DNA of 64,000 bases from Typha latifolia (Eukaryota; Streptophyta; Magnoliopsida; Poales; Typhaceae): positions 4,847,188-4,911,187 of the forward strand of contig CM034101.1 of the NCBI GenBank assembly GCA_019914945.1. Reading direction: 5' to 3'. Both the position numbers and the translations under genes were made by a program. Of this stretch, positions 43,349 to 56,303 are shown piece after piece. The notes beneath the pieces were generated by a model that did no database searches, was not told the origin of the DNA, and saw nothing but the letters and a program-made list of their open reading frames with translations. How positions within the stretch are numbered: the stretch's first letter is position 1; every line of letters begins with the position of its first letter.

Positions 43349-45371
43349 GAGACCTAGTTGAATGTAGTTAATCCAACATGTTTATCAATTTTAATCCAAT
43401 TTGAATGAATTTGGCATATTAATGTTGGGTTTTTGAAATTCGGAGGAAATCTAATCATATTAAAATGTTTGCTAAAATTTATACAATTTGGGTTCAAATC
43501 AACTCATATATGTTTATATACCGGTCTTTGAACTAATTTAAATGAATTTGACATATTAATTTTAGACTTTTTAAAATTTAGGGAAAATTTTAGGGGAAAT
43601 CAAATTTTCCATTTGATTCCTATATTTCATAATGTTTTTTTAATAGATTTAGTACCAAAATATTAGATCTATGTGGAATAAGCCTTACAAATAATAGATC
43701 TAGTAAAATTGAGTTAGATCTATCATTTGTACACCTCAAATTAATTTTTAAAGTGAAAAAATTGAAAACTCTATGCCGACATGACTCAACACAATTCGAC
43801 ACGGAGCTATGCCATTGGCACAACTCTCTCGGCACGATAAGTGCCGGTCGGTACAACCATCCTAGTTACAAATGCATTCCATAAAGAGTAGTGCTAAGGG
43901 TCCTCCATAATGTCCTCTAATGTACTCCATAATAGTATAATATTGCCCAAGCCTTGTTTCTTTTTTTCTCCTGTGTTGGAACTCATCTTGGATATTAAAC
44001 ATTCTTCTCAGCTAACTTTGTATAGGCTTGTTGGAAAAGTACCTTCCTCATAGTTTCGCATCACACAAAACTTGTGATGCAGTTGCCTTTGCATGCAGAT
44101 CAGGGAAGAGGGAGAAAAGGAGGCTTGCAGCATCAGGAGAGGTGATAAAAATCTTCTAAGACTGAAATCAACCATGGATAATCCTTATGGTTTCTTTTCT
44201 TGCACAGAAATTTATGTAAATTATATCCAAGCATAAACTCTGTAGTTTTTGGTGTTTAAGCACTAACAAACTTGCATACGTTAATGTATTTAGCCAAACA
44301 AGACTTACTTTTTGCATTCTTTATCTAGTAACTTTCAGAATATTTTTACTTCTCAGTAAAACAGTGGATGATTCTGTTTATTTACCGTCGATAAGCAGCG
44401 GTCATGTGCCATGAAATCCTTGTTCACCTCCATTTTGTCTCAATCCAAACAGCAGTGTCATTCCCTATTTAAACTTGGGTGTTGTGATGCACCTAGGATC
44501 ATATCATATTAGCTGCTGTTGCTTTTGTTTGTTGTTGATGTGGTTGTTCATATAGTCCACTCCCTTGAGGAAGGTTCCATTAAGAAACCAACCATCTCTC
44601 TGAGACTGTGTTGTCTTCTTGTAGTGCTTCTCATTCATCCTGGTAAAAGATAGTCTTAAATGATTTTAGAAAAGTTATCTTAAGAGTACATAAAGAAAAC
44701 CTCACTGCCACAAGTAGCAAAAAAAAAAAGATTGAAGATAAACTACTGGCAGTAGAAAGCTGTCTATTTTGAAGGATTCAGACAATTTTTCATTTCAATG
44801 TCATTTAGGCACTCATAGGCCCAATGCCTCCAAATGGCACCCAAGTCTTCTCAAGAACCAAAGCATCTTAGATTATTAAATTGGTTAAACACACAGAAGA
44901 GCATCATCTGCTATGATATGTTGATGAATAATAATAACATGGTGGTGACCTCCAACCACTCATCAAAACTCACAAGTGGCTAAGTGTGAATGCCCTACCC
45001 AAAGGTCTCTCTGTGTACTTGAAAGGGTTGGTGCGGTTGCTATTTTTGACTGAAAGCAAAGAGAAGTTGTGTATGGCCATCTGAGACTTGATAGCAACCC
45101 AACTCTAGGAAAGCGAGATTCGCTCACAAGACTTTGTATCATGTTTCCCTTGGTCAATGGACAGTGACGTGATCTTCTTTTACATCCATAAATGTGGCTT
45201 AGTTCATCAAATTCTTGGGAGCTAATTACACTTATACCCTCTCAATTATTACTGTTTTTATATTCCCCAAATTTATTTTTGTGATACATAGGCTAAGAAC
45301 AATTGAAAATGTCTTAAATATCTCTTATGTTAGGTTTCATTTACCTTATCCTTGTGTTGTAGAGAGAGGGA

Positions 45372-45374
<3 letters not shown>

Positions 45375-45410
<36 letters not shown>
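45375..45410. repeat. (AG)n microsatellite
   Basis: About eighteen AG units. Confidence 0.92.
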
Positions 45411-45413
<3 letters not shown>

Positions 45414-47167
45414 AGTTTTACTAAAATACACTTACATTCTTAGGGGGTATTTTAGAGAGAGATATTTTCAATGGCTTAAAAAGTCTAAGTATAATTATTT
45501 TTACTCTCAGTGGCATTTCATATTATTTTACATCTCTAAATTGCGATGTGACTCAAGATTTTGACAATCTTGCCTGAACCGTGCGAATCTGTTAAAACGA
45601 CGTGTCAGAGGATTCGAATTAGTGAAAATTAGGGAGGGCAAGATATATACAATCTTATCCTATTATCATCACTAGGGCCTACACTAATATTTCATAAAAT
45701 ATATGATATCTATCTTTATCTTTTAATTTCTGAGTTACATCTAACTAAAATTCATGGAGAGATTGCCATAAGAATAGCAGTTGAAACAAAATGACAAATG
45801 CCATACCAAGCCCAAACACCCTAAGAACTAGTAGGGGTGTTTCCATCCACAGAGTTATTATTATTTTCACATGAGAGAGTAATGGTATAAATAACTGTGG
45901 ATAGATGGGGGGTTTCATGATAATAGTGTAGTACCCAAATGATATTTATGTGACTAAAGAATTATTGTCTATTATATAAGTACAATCTGGACTGCATAGT
46001 CCCTTCAGTGAAAAACCATAGTGTATGATGTTCTTCTAGCTCCAACACTAGAGAGAGAGATGATGCTATCTAACTCATCAATGGACAGGAGGACCAAAAG
46101 TTCATAGGAGACAAAATATTCTTCAAGATTCAAGATTGGAGGAGGACAAGAGAGACACCAAATTTGAAAAAGACTGATGGTTGTTTGCATGGGGGATTAT
46201 AAGCTCAATCTTGTTCAACTTAATTGCCACTGGACAATTTTAAAATATCATAATTGCTATTATATTTTTTAAAATATTATAATTATCACTAATTTTTTTT
46301 ATAATTGCTATTATGATTACTTTTGAATAAAATATTTCTAGCATTATTGTTCGAGTTGACAAACACATGTTAAAAACACCCTTCTTTCTTAAAGTTTAGA
46401 GTGTATAATATTTAACGACCATTTTTAACTTGCATAATATAAGATTATTTTCAGTGTACCATGATATTGGATAGATTTTAAACTATTTAGAAAATTCATG
46501 AATGGGCAAAATAATGTTGTTTTTAAACTATGTTCGGTTTGAATTATGATTAATTAGATTTAACTAATATAATACTTTTTAACAATTGTGATACTTCGAA
46601 GAATGTAGCGGTAATTATCGATATTTTAAAATATTTTCATGACAATTATGTTAAAATCCCTGGATTGTTACTACAATTCCATATAACTTTTTAAAAATTA
46701 TTTATTAATAATCTAATATTACTATTTTACCCTTTGGGATGATAACACATAATTATTAATCATATCAATTATATCAACATGCTGCAAAGTTATAATCTCG
46801 TGTACCCGTGCAATTTGAGGTATTACCTCCGCATGCTTGAGTGGGTAGTTATAATCTTGCATACTCGCATAATGTGAAAAATTTTTGAAATATTATTTTC
46901 ATCTAGCTAAAGAGTATTTTCATCATTTGATTTAAAACATCACTAATTTCTAATACGTTCATAATAACTTTATATCACATTAAATATAATTGTTATTACT
47001 TATATAGTAGCGAACTAAATATTAGAATAACTTATATTAGTATGAGCACTCTTCTACTTAGAATAGTTATGCCTAATCTACCCTATTTCACGAGCGGAGA
47101 AATACTTTCTCCTGTACGATAGATTAGAAACTTTTTGATATGATTTTGAGAGAGGAATAAAATTGGG

Positions 47168-47173
<6 letters not shown>

Positions 47174-47199
<26 letters not shown>
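47174..47199. repeat. (AT)n microsatellite
   Basis: About thirteen AT units. Confidence 0.9.
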
Positions 47200-47794
47200 G
47201 AGTGTATCTTATCCTTCCCAATAATTCTTCTCTTTTGTTTGCTAGCAAAAATGTATCCATTAATTACCAAGGGGATTGCCATCTTAACGCGTTGAATTGA
47301 TGTCTATTTTAGCACGTGGAGGAAATATGCATGACATCATCGCTGACATACTTACCGGCGTCGTTTTATATTTTTGGTACCACAAAATCTTGGGAAAATT
47401 ACAGAAACACCCTTAGAACTATAGCAATATTATCAAAGCTTTGACCTTAAAAAAGGTTTTTTGACCATACTAATAAATTACTAATCAGTATTATTACTTT
47501 ATTTAATATTATTTTATTTAGTTATCACATTTAAGGTATCTTTTTTATTATTTTCAAAATAAAATATTTATTCTAGAAATAATTATTTTTTATATTTATT
47601 TGAATTATAAAATAAGGTATTTATAGTTATTTTTGATGTGATATAAAATAAAATAAATATATTTTATTTTTTATAAAATTACTATGAATACGCTGCTATT
47701 AGAAACTTATATATCTAAATAGACTATTATTTAAAATTTAATACTTTTAATAGATTTTTTTTTAAGACACGGCACTCATTGCAACAGAAAATTG

Positions 47795-47818
47795 CTCTCT
47801 CTCTCTCTCTCTCTCTCT
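47795..47818. repeat. (CT)n microsatellite
   Basis: Twelve CT units. Confidence 0.9.
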
Positions 47819-50800
47819 AGAAAACTTCTCTAAATATGTGGTTGGCGGTTTGGTGATGGAGTCAATGTGGAGATGAAGGGATTTCGAGATGATAGAGTCC
47901 GTGTAGGGATAAAGAGATTTCGAGGATGTGGATGGAAGTGATGGGGGGATGAGAATGGTGTGAGTAAATTCATGATTTAGAGGGGAAGCTTAGGAAGGAG
48001 GAGGCCGACCATAAAGAACTAGGTTACGACAGTAGAAGGAGGGAGAAGAGTGAGAACCTTGGTGGCTTGACATTAGATAAAAGAGAATGGAAAGAAAGTA
48101 TAAATTAGGAGTGATGAGGTATAGAAGATCTTCAACCTATTCTAAAAGAGCCAAATATAATATTCATAAACACCCTAAATTAGACTGGTGTTCACATATT
48201 TAGAGGCTAGCCCTAACTCAAACAAACATTCAAAAATAATTTTAATCGAACTAAAATCAATGTCGGACATTCGAATGCGTTGATAAACTTAGTCTCAACT
48301 TCGAGCATTTGAATGTCGTTCGAAAGCACCGTGGAATAGAGAAGAATGATGCTTTCAGTATGTAGCATCCTGAAATGGTGCATTTGAATGCTCAATGCCC
48401 CGAGCTCTCAACTAAGTAGTTCTCCAAAAATCAACTCCGAGCCCTCGCCATGTAGTCCTCTAAAAATCAACTACAACATCAACACATAGAATCTAGAGAA
48501 AAAAAAAATTTAACACGAGAGAATAAAAAAAATTTGAATTTGATTTATATAAGATTAATCAATTTCTTAAAAAATTCTATGCATGATCATTGAAGTTCGA
48601 TACGCATTCCAAAGCTCAAAAGAATGATAAAAAAATAGTGATCTAAAGTGAAATATCTATTTCCTATTCTTCCACAGGAAACAATATTTTAAGAGGCTAA
48701 AGGGATTACTTAGAGCTCAAAGAAGGGAAAAATAAATATATAAAAAATTAGCACCTCCTTAGATATAACCTACACCAAAAAAGAGACAAGGTGTACTTTG
48801 ACCCACTCTTTTGTGACCCATTCCAAAGCATCTTAGGGATGTCAAGCATAAGATATTTTTTATATTAAATACGTTTATAACGAAGAAGCATAATGCCAAA
48901 CATAACACAAATAGGAATAACTTTAATAAAAATCAAAGATCATATCATATTTATATATTTAATTCAACATAAGGCCTTGAATTATAAGGTGTTTGATGCA
49001 CTTAGACATCTCCAATTATTTTGTATAAAAGAAATTTAGTAGTACTTTTGCGATGATATGCATAGAAAAGAGATAGTTTCTTTTTAAAATATGTAAATAA
49101 TTCTGATGGATAGTGTGAGAAGTTGGAAAGATATGTATATATATAATTATTAACCTACTTAAGTTACTCAAGTGGACTTGGCTTACATAAATTGAGGTTT
49201 TATATTTTCAAACAATATGATTTGATACTATTAACTCACTAACTATTTTAAAATTTTAAAGTGATGTTTATCTTTTATATTCTAACACAAGCTTTGACAT
49301 GAGTAGTGTTTTATACAAAGGACAAAGCTCTAATCAGGTGCTTCCATTGCCATCTTCAACCAGGTCCACTCTCTCCCATGTCAATTAATAAAATAATTGT
49401 GATAGATTCCTAACCATGATAATCAAAAGTTAATAATACTTAAAGAAAATTGACAACTTTAGTCAATGATGTAAGATCTTTTCAAATTAGAATATTTTTT
49501 TATGAAAATTATAAAAAGAATGGTTAATGGTTATGTTAACCGTTCAAAAGCTTTCAGAGTTGACGAGTTAGTCTAAATCCTTAGGCTCCAACCCCCTCAA
49601 CTTTTAGTCATTTTCACATAAATGAGCTGAGCTTAAGCGAGTAGAGAGCTACAGATGCACTATTCAAAATTAATTATGTTCCTAATTTCTTTTTTCGAGA
49701 GCCAAGTCTAATCCGATAAACCTATTTTAATAAAGATAGAGATAGAGTCAGAGATTAGATAATAGGTTTGTGTTTAGTTGTTTAGAATTATAGATAAATA
49801 TGAGTTATTAGATCTTGATATGATGGTCACAAATTATACATAGTATAAATTGGTATTATATATTAATAAACTTGAGTCTTATTGACTCGAGCATGAGCGA
49901 GCCAAAATCTAATCAGGCTCTGTTAGAAACTAATTTTGAGCCTAAATTTTTGTTCGAGCTTGTCTAACCTATTAATAAAAATAACTAATCATTTTTATTT
50001 TACTTATAATTATCCCATGATCAATAATAAAAATATTTTTTTTATTTCTTTTTTTTAAGATAAGTACTAATTTAACAGTGTCACAACTAAACTGGTAACA
50101 TTAATATGCAAATCTAAAAACACTTATCCAATACAAACCCCTCTAACTATATGAGTACTATCCCCAATTAGAAGTCGTACTAATCCAATATATTACTGTA
50201 TAAACCGAAGAAAATTATATTTGGTCTTAGTTGGACGAGATATCTCGAAGTCTTCTTAGTGGTTAGATATGAGGCCTTTTCCTGTGACCCACAAACCCTA
50301 ACTCTTTTCCACCCACCAAATTTCTAGTCAAGAGTCAAGCACTACTAGCTATCAGGGTCCCCTTTTTTTTTGTAATCCTCCTTTAGCTTTCCCAATTGTT
50401 TACTTCCCTCATTCTTTTCGCTTATAACATGAGATTAACTCATTCCTCTGTCTAGGATGGAGAGACAGGCTTGGATATCATTTCTAATTGAATGGGTGAA
50501 GCTTTTAATTGTTTAGTTAATAGATAGGTTTGATGAATTGAAACTTAGATTAATTCTTCTAAGATGATATATTAAAGGGATAGTTTCGTTTACACCTCCT
50601 GAACTATATCTAATTTTTTTTACGAAGACTCTCAAAATTCTTTCAAAGTTACAATGTCCCTTTCTAAACTTTAAAAAAATTTCAATGGCACTTTTTTTAT
50701 TAGTGTGTTGTGAGAAATATGGGGCGAATCAACTTTGGCGACAGTCATATCAGACATAATTAACCTTAATAGAGATTTAAATGTAATTTTATTTTAACCT

Positions 50801-50923
50801 TTTAATTAAATTAGGATAATTACTTTCCCTTATCATCTTCAATCCTCCCTAATCCTATCCCCACCTTCTCCTCCTGCCCCTTCCCCCACCTTAACGTCGA
50901 CAACATCGGCGACTACCGTCACG

Positions 50924-50949
50924 TCTCTCTCTCTCTCTCTCTCTCTCTC
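50924..50949. repeat. (CT)n microsatellite
   Basis: Thirteen CT units beside a GC-rich patch. Confidence 0.9.
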
Positions 50950-51983
50950 ACCTCGTGCAACTTCTAGTAGAATCCCGCCATTGGGGTGGAGGATTCTGCT
51001 GAGGTACTGGTGGAATCTCTAAATTCAATAGCGGAGAGCCTGGTTGAGGCAACTCGGCTCCTTGCGGCTCGTTGCACGGTCGCTGCGTCACCGAGAGCAA
51101 GGAGCGGATGCACGTCGGCGAGGAGAGCCTCGTCGACTTCTAGGTGAAGGAGAGCCATCTCTTCAACTGTATTGCTGCCTCCGTCGAAGTACTCCGACTA
51201 GGATATCGGCGGCGACCATCTGCTGGGGCGAGGGGGCCCTTTTCCGACAGCACGGAGGGGTGGTTTGGGTGAGGATTTCGAATGGGTTTGGTGGAGGAGG
51301 AATGACAGTGGATTTAATGGAGGAGACGGTAGTTTGAGGCTATCTAAATAAATAATTTACTGATTTTATTTTATTTTACTACTGATTTGATGGTTTATTT
51401 ATTAGAGGTATAATCATCATTAGTTGTTTTTCAACACTGTCGTTTACCGTTTCACATAGATCCAAAATTCAGGAAGTACATTATAAGCTAAAAAAGTTTA
51501 GAAAATTTAGACTGGGACACAGAGAAATGCCGTCTAATTTTAAAATATTAAAAATAATTTGATCATTTAATAACTTACTTATGACTAAAAATATTAGTAT
51601 TAATAAACTATATTGATTCTAGCATTTGCACGATCAAAATAGGTTATAAAATTTTAGGGACAGAAAATCATTAGGCCCGAGCAACTCACCGGAGGAAGAG
51701 GCACCCTTACTCGGGTTGAAATTTGGTCTAAATCGCATGTAGGTTAGCTTCTTAAGTTTAAAAATTACAAGATAGTAAGTTAAAATGGAACAAAAGTGTA
51801 AGCAGATAAACTATAATATGCCCTAATATCAAATTAACTCACTTATATTTTATAAACATTTAAATCGGTAAAAGTAGATAGTTTTAACTTTTAATCCATC
51901 GTATTGTAACACCTTCTCTTATATATGTGCAATGAAAGGAGCGATCAAACAGGGGGTCCCACTAGTTCTACCCAATTAGTTGG

Positions 51984-52004
51984 CGGATCGGATCGGATCG
52001 GATC
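51984..52004. repeat. short GGATC tandem array upstream of the NLR gene
   Basis: Four GGATC units in a row about 150 bp before the ADR1-like start codon. Confidence 0.75.
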
Positions 52005-52150
52005 CGATATGTATCATCCGTTATCGACTCCCTTTATATTTGACCTCCACCACTCCGGCGGAAGTGAATAAAAAACTTCCCACTTATCCAGTGGAATAAC
52101 GAGAGGAATAAGAAGCAGAGGATAACGGACGAATAACACCTGGTTATTCC

Positions 52151-55100
52151 ATGGATACCTTCTTCACGGGGGAAATAGCGACGGAGGTGGTGAAGGAGCT
52201 GATCAAAGTTATCCGCCGGACTTATCTGTGCCGCTCGATCGCGGAGCAGCTGAAGCGGTCGGTGGATTCCCTGCTCCCCATCGTGCAGGAGATCCGCCTC
52301 TCCGGCGTCGAGCTGCCGCAGCCGCGTCAGACGCAGCTCTCTGATCTTGCCGCCCACCTCCGCCTCGCCCTCGAGCTCGCCCGCACCGCCGCCGCCTCGC
52401 CGCGGTGGAACGTCTACCGCTCCATGCAGCTCGCCCACCGCATGGAGAAGGTCGACCGTTGGATCTCCCGCTGGGTCGCCCGGCAGATGCCGGCGCACGT
52501 TCTCGCTGACGTCCACCACCTGAGGGTCGACTCAGAGGCGAGGCTCGAGCGCCTCGAGAAGCGCGTTGAGGAGGTGGCAGCTGCGCCGGTGGCGGTGGCG
52601 GCGGCGCCGGTGGTCGGAGTGGTGGGGCCGGGTAAGGGGGTGGCGGAGATGATGGAGGGGTTGGAGATCGGCATGGAGGAGGTGGTCGGGGCCGGGGTTA
52701 GAGTTGGGAAGGAGAGGGTGAAGGGGATGGTCATGGGGGGAGGAGGAGGAGCAGGGGGATGGAAGGTGGTGGGAATTTGCGGGATTGGGGGAAGTGGCAA
52801 GACGACGCTTGCGAAGGAGATTTGTAGGGATGAACAGATTCGAAGTATGGGTTTGGATTTCCTTTCTAATATTTTCGTTCTTCTGTGGATTTTTGAGGTT
52901 TTGGCAATTGGGTTTGTTCTAATTTGTGAGTTTGTCATAGAAAGATTGGATTTTGATCTGGCTTTGGGGGTATTTCTTGCCTTTGCCTTCGTTTCTTACG
53001 TTTTAATCGTATCAAGTATGTTATAATAAGGAAATCAAAGATCGTTCCTTTTCATTTGATAGATGTTAAAATTTATTTCTCCTTTAAGTTTCATCACTAA
53101 TTGTTGTTCGTATCTTCTATTGTTTCGACTAAATTTGGAACACCGGACTTGGTTTAGTAACTGTTTGAAATTCTGAAACAATCATTATCTCCTACTTGCT
53201 TGAAAGTATGAAACTAGTCATTAATTTAATAATTCCTTGGAAGTTATGAAAGTTATCCTTATTAATTGTTGGGAAACTGAGGACATGGTAACTCCTCGCT
53301 TTACGTTAGTGGACCTCTAGAAGTATGAATTCTGGGTTTAATTTTTCTTTTCGTCTACATCCTTATCAAGAATTTTTCACTAACTATTTTCAAGCCGTAT
53401 TGTCATATAATTGTTGATGGTTGTATTTCTATGACTACTTCACGACCAGATTAGTTCTGATGACTCAGTTATCAAATACTAGTAACTTAATCCTGCTTAC
53501 TTTTCTAAACATGCGGCTCCTTTTCTTCAGGTCACTTTAATGATAGGATTTTCTTCGAGACAGTCTCACAATCTCCAAATCTGGAGAGCTTGAAGCTGAA
53601 GCTGTGGGAACAGATCACCGGGAATATGGTTATTGGTACTTATAGCCAGATTCCGGAATGGCAGTTCAGATTGGGTGCAAGAGACAGAGGACCAATACTT
53701 GTGATACTAGATGATGTGTGGTCTCTATCTGAACTCGAACAGCTTATATTCAAGTTACCTGGATGCAAGACCCTTGTTGTGTCAAGGTTCAAGTTTCCTG
53801 CAGTGATCAATGACTCTTATGAATTGGAATTGCTAGGAGAACAGGAGGCTTTATCGCTTTTTTGCCGTGCAGCTTTTGAGCAAGGGTCCATTCCACTCAC
53901 TGCTGATAAGAAATTGGTGAAGCAGGTATCACTAGTTCAATTATTTCTGTTCCTAAACTTTCAAAAAGAATTTCTACTAGCTCTTTTCGCATAAAGAACT
54001 TTGCCATATAATGTGTATTTTCTCTCAAGAATATATTTATTAAGTACTATACAACTCGCACCTCTAGCATTTACTTGGTGTATGATCATAATGGTACAAG
54101 AGTTTCCATTTAAATTCTGCTCAGATATCTTACCAACTTTTAGAAGCTTATGGATCTTAGCTTCCAATATGCTTTTTTAACCTCTATGATGCATAATACT
54201 TATTGATCTTGTGAACTGTAGGTTGTTGCGGAATGCAAAGGGCTTCCTCTGGCTCTAAAAGTTATTGGCGCTTCTTTACGAGGTCAACCTCCAAAAATAT
54301 GGGCAAGTGCCAAGAACAGGTTATCTCGAGGGGAGGCCATATCTGACTCCCACGAGAACAAACTGCTAGAACGGATGGCAGCAAGCATCGAGTGTCTCTC
54401 GTTGAAGGTTAGGGAGTGTTTTCTAGATTTAGGATCCTTCCCCGAAGATAAAAAAATTCCTCTGGATGTGCTAATCAACCTATGGATGGAAATACATGAT
54501 CTCGATGAGGAGGATGCTTTTGCCATACTTGTTGAGTTGTCAAACAAAAACCTCCTCACACTGGTGAAAGATGCACAGTATGTGTCAGAACCATTATAGT
54601 ATTTGTAATATACATGAACAGCTTTGACTGATTATCCTTTCTCTCTGTCCAGGAATAGAGCTGGAGACATGTACACCAATTATAGTGAGCTTTTCGTTAC
54701 TCAGCATGATGTGTTGAGGGACCTGGCTCTTCACATGAACAGTCATGAACCTTTGAACAATCGTCGGAGGTTGGTTATGGCAAGGAGAGAAGAAAAACTT
54801 CCAAGAAATTGGGAGAGGAATAAGGATCAGGCCTTTGAGGCTCAGATTGTTTCAATTCACACAGGTAATAGAATCAACATTTACATTCCACATGTTTTTC
54901 TATTTTCGTTTCCACGGCATCGCACACATTGAGGCCAGGTCACAGGATCTACAGTAGTAACAGAGTATATGTTCTAGTAGGTTTGCATCTAAAATGAAGT
55001 AAAAGAGTCAGTACTGTTTTAATACTTAGGCCACTGATTCTTCATGGCAATTATCGAAGGCTTGATTGCATCTGATATTTCCACCAGAAAGCATGAACCC

Positions 55101-56303
55101 ATAATTCTTGTGTTTCATTTTTCTTCTCCTGTTCTGGACAAAAAGGAAAGACAGAATTGCTATTCTTTATGATTTTGAGTATTTCCATTTGGACCACTGG
55201 CCTTGAATTCATGTTATGCTAGTTATCTCATATGCTGGATACCAGATAAAAAACAAAAGGTACAATAATAATTTATCAAACATAATTGGCCATTAGAGCA
55301 TTAATAATGACATCTTGCTAGCAATATACAACTTACCTATCAAATTCTGTGACTGTTTCAAATAATTTGCTCTAAGTACTCTTGCGCTGGACTCTTGTTT
55401 TTGTAAATTTTAGTACTTCCTGATTGCTTTCCTGGATAAAGGAATTGAGTGGGCCATGTTCCTATTGCAGGTGAAATGAAAGAACATGATTGGTTCCAAA
55501 TGTACTTCCCAAAAGCTGAGGTTCTCATTCTGACTTTCTCCTCTAGCATGTATTTTCTGCCTCCATTCATGGGGACAATGCCAAACCTCAAGGCCCTGGT
55601 GTTGATCAACTATGGCACCTCAAGTGCAGAACTAGGCAACCTATCTGTCTTTACAACCCTGAATAACTTGAGGAGCCTCTGGTTTGAGAGAATTAGGCTC
55701 CCACCTCTACCTAGAACGACAATACCTCTTCAAAACTTGCGAAAGATATCTCTTGTGATGTGTGAACTATACAACAGCCTCAAAGGATCTAAGATGGATC
55801 TCCGAATGACATTTCCTCGCCTCTCAGATCTCACAATTGATCATTCCGTTGACCTAAAAGAGTTGCCTTCCAGCATATGCGAAGTCAGCTCACTCTGCAG
55901 TATAAGCATTTCGAATTGCCATGATTTGTCAGAGCTGCCATATGAATTGGGTAAGCTTGATTCTCTACAAATCCTGAGGGTCTACGCTTGTCCAGCTCTG
56001 ATGAGGCTTCCACAGTCAATTTGTCGTCTGAAAAAGTTGAAGTATCTAGATATATCTCAGAGCATTAACCTGAGAGATCTCCCAGATGAGCTTGGCCACT
56101 TAACCAGCTTGGAGAAGATTGACATGAGAGAATGCTCACAGCTGAGGAATCTTCCAAGGTCCTCATCATCATTGAAATCTCTTGGTCATGTGGTATGTGA
56201 CGAAGACATGGCTTTGTTTTGGAAAGAAACAGAAGTCAGCATACCAGATCTTCGAGTTCAGGTAGCAGAGGAATGTTATAATTTAGACTGGCTTGTAGAA
56301 TAA
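52151..56303 (+). CDS. ADR1: ADR1-type helper NLR (RPW8-NB-ARC-LRR)
   Basis: Helper immune receptor that acts with EDS1-family proteins downstream of sensor NLRs. Five exons, 52151-52844, 53531-53925, 54222-54577, 54653-54864 and 55471-56303, give 829 residues, slightly more than typical ADR1. An RPW8-like coiled-coil domain covers about 1-150. NB-ARC motifs are P-loop GIGGSGKTT at 211-219, kinase-2 LVILDDVW at 288-295, GLPLAL at 370-375, RNBS-D CFLDLGSFPEDKKIP, and QHD at 499-501 in place of MHD, as is usual in ADR1. Leucine-rich repeats run from about 555 to the end (ELPSSICEVSSL, LPYELGKLDSL, LPQSICRLKKL). Between RPW8 and the P-loop lies a Val/Ala/Gly/Glu-rich linker with MVMGGGGGAGG. Exon 1 is much more GC-rich than the others. 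The intron positions fit the RNL class. Confidence 0.94.

Larger units (their letters stand above)
39077..43864. mobile_element. outer element of a nested transposon block, Mutator-like by target site
   Basis: The 9-bp GTTACAAAT stands at 39068-39076 and again at 43865-43873. Between them the ends are AAGGATGGT and ACCATCCTA (spaced as GGTACAACCATCCTA), forming a diverged terminal inverted repeat that continues as GGCA-rich sequence on both sides. A 9-bp duplication is the Mutator-superfamily hallmark. Without the retrotransposon inserted in it, the element is about 776 bp (39077-39341 plus 43354-43864) and has no coding frame. Two diverged direct repeats, near 43405-43460 and 43530-43585, belong to its right part. 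Confidence 0.72.
43874..52150. other. gene-poor, repeat-rich interval
   Basis: More than 8 kb with no supportable gene. It is strongly AT-rich, with microsatellites and several short stretches that begin like MITE ends (for example GAGCTAATTACACTTATACC near 45220 and GGGAAAATTACAGAAACACC near 47391) but without clear partners. A higher-GC patch at 50860-51340 has open frames on both strands that match nothing I recognise. The last 250 bp are the promoter of the NLR gene. Confidence 0.5.

Noticed and set aside
51044..51337. Open frames in the GC-rich patch before the NLR gene
   Set aside because: Frames are open on both strands because of base composition; no domain is recognisable and no splice partners were found.
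50579..51560. Possible inverted repeat (MITE) around the 50.9-kb GC-rich patch
   Set aside because: Both sides share short phrases such as AGTTTAGAAA, but the longer alignment does not hold when read as reverse complements.
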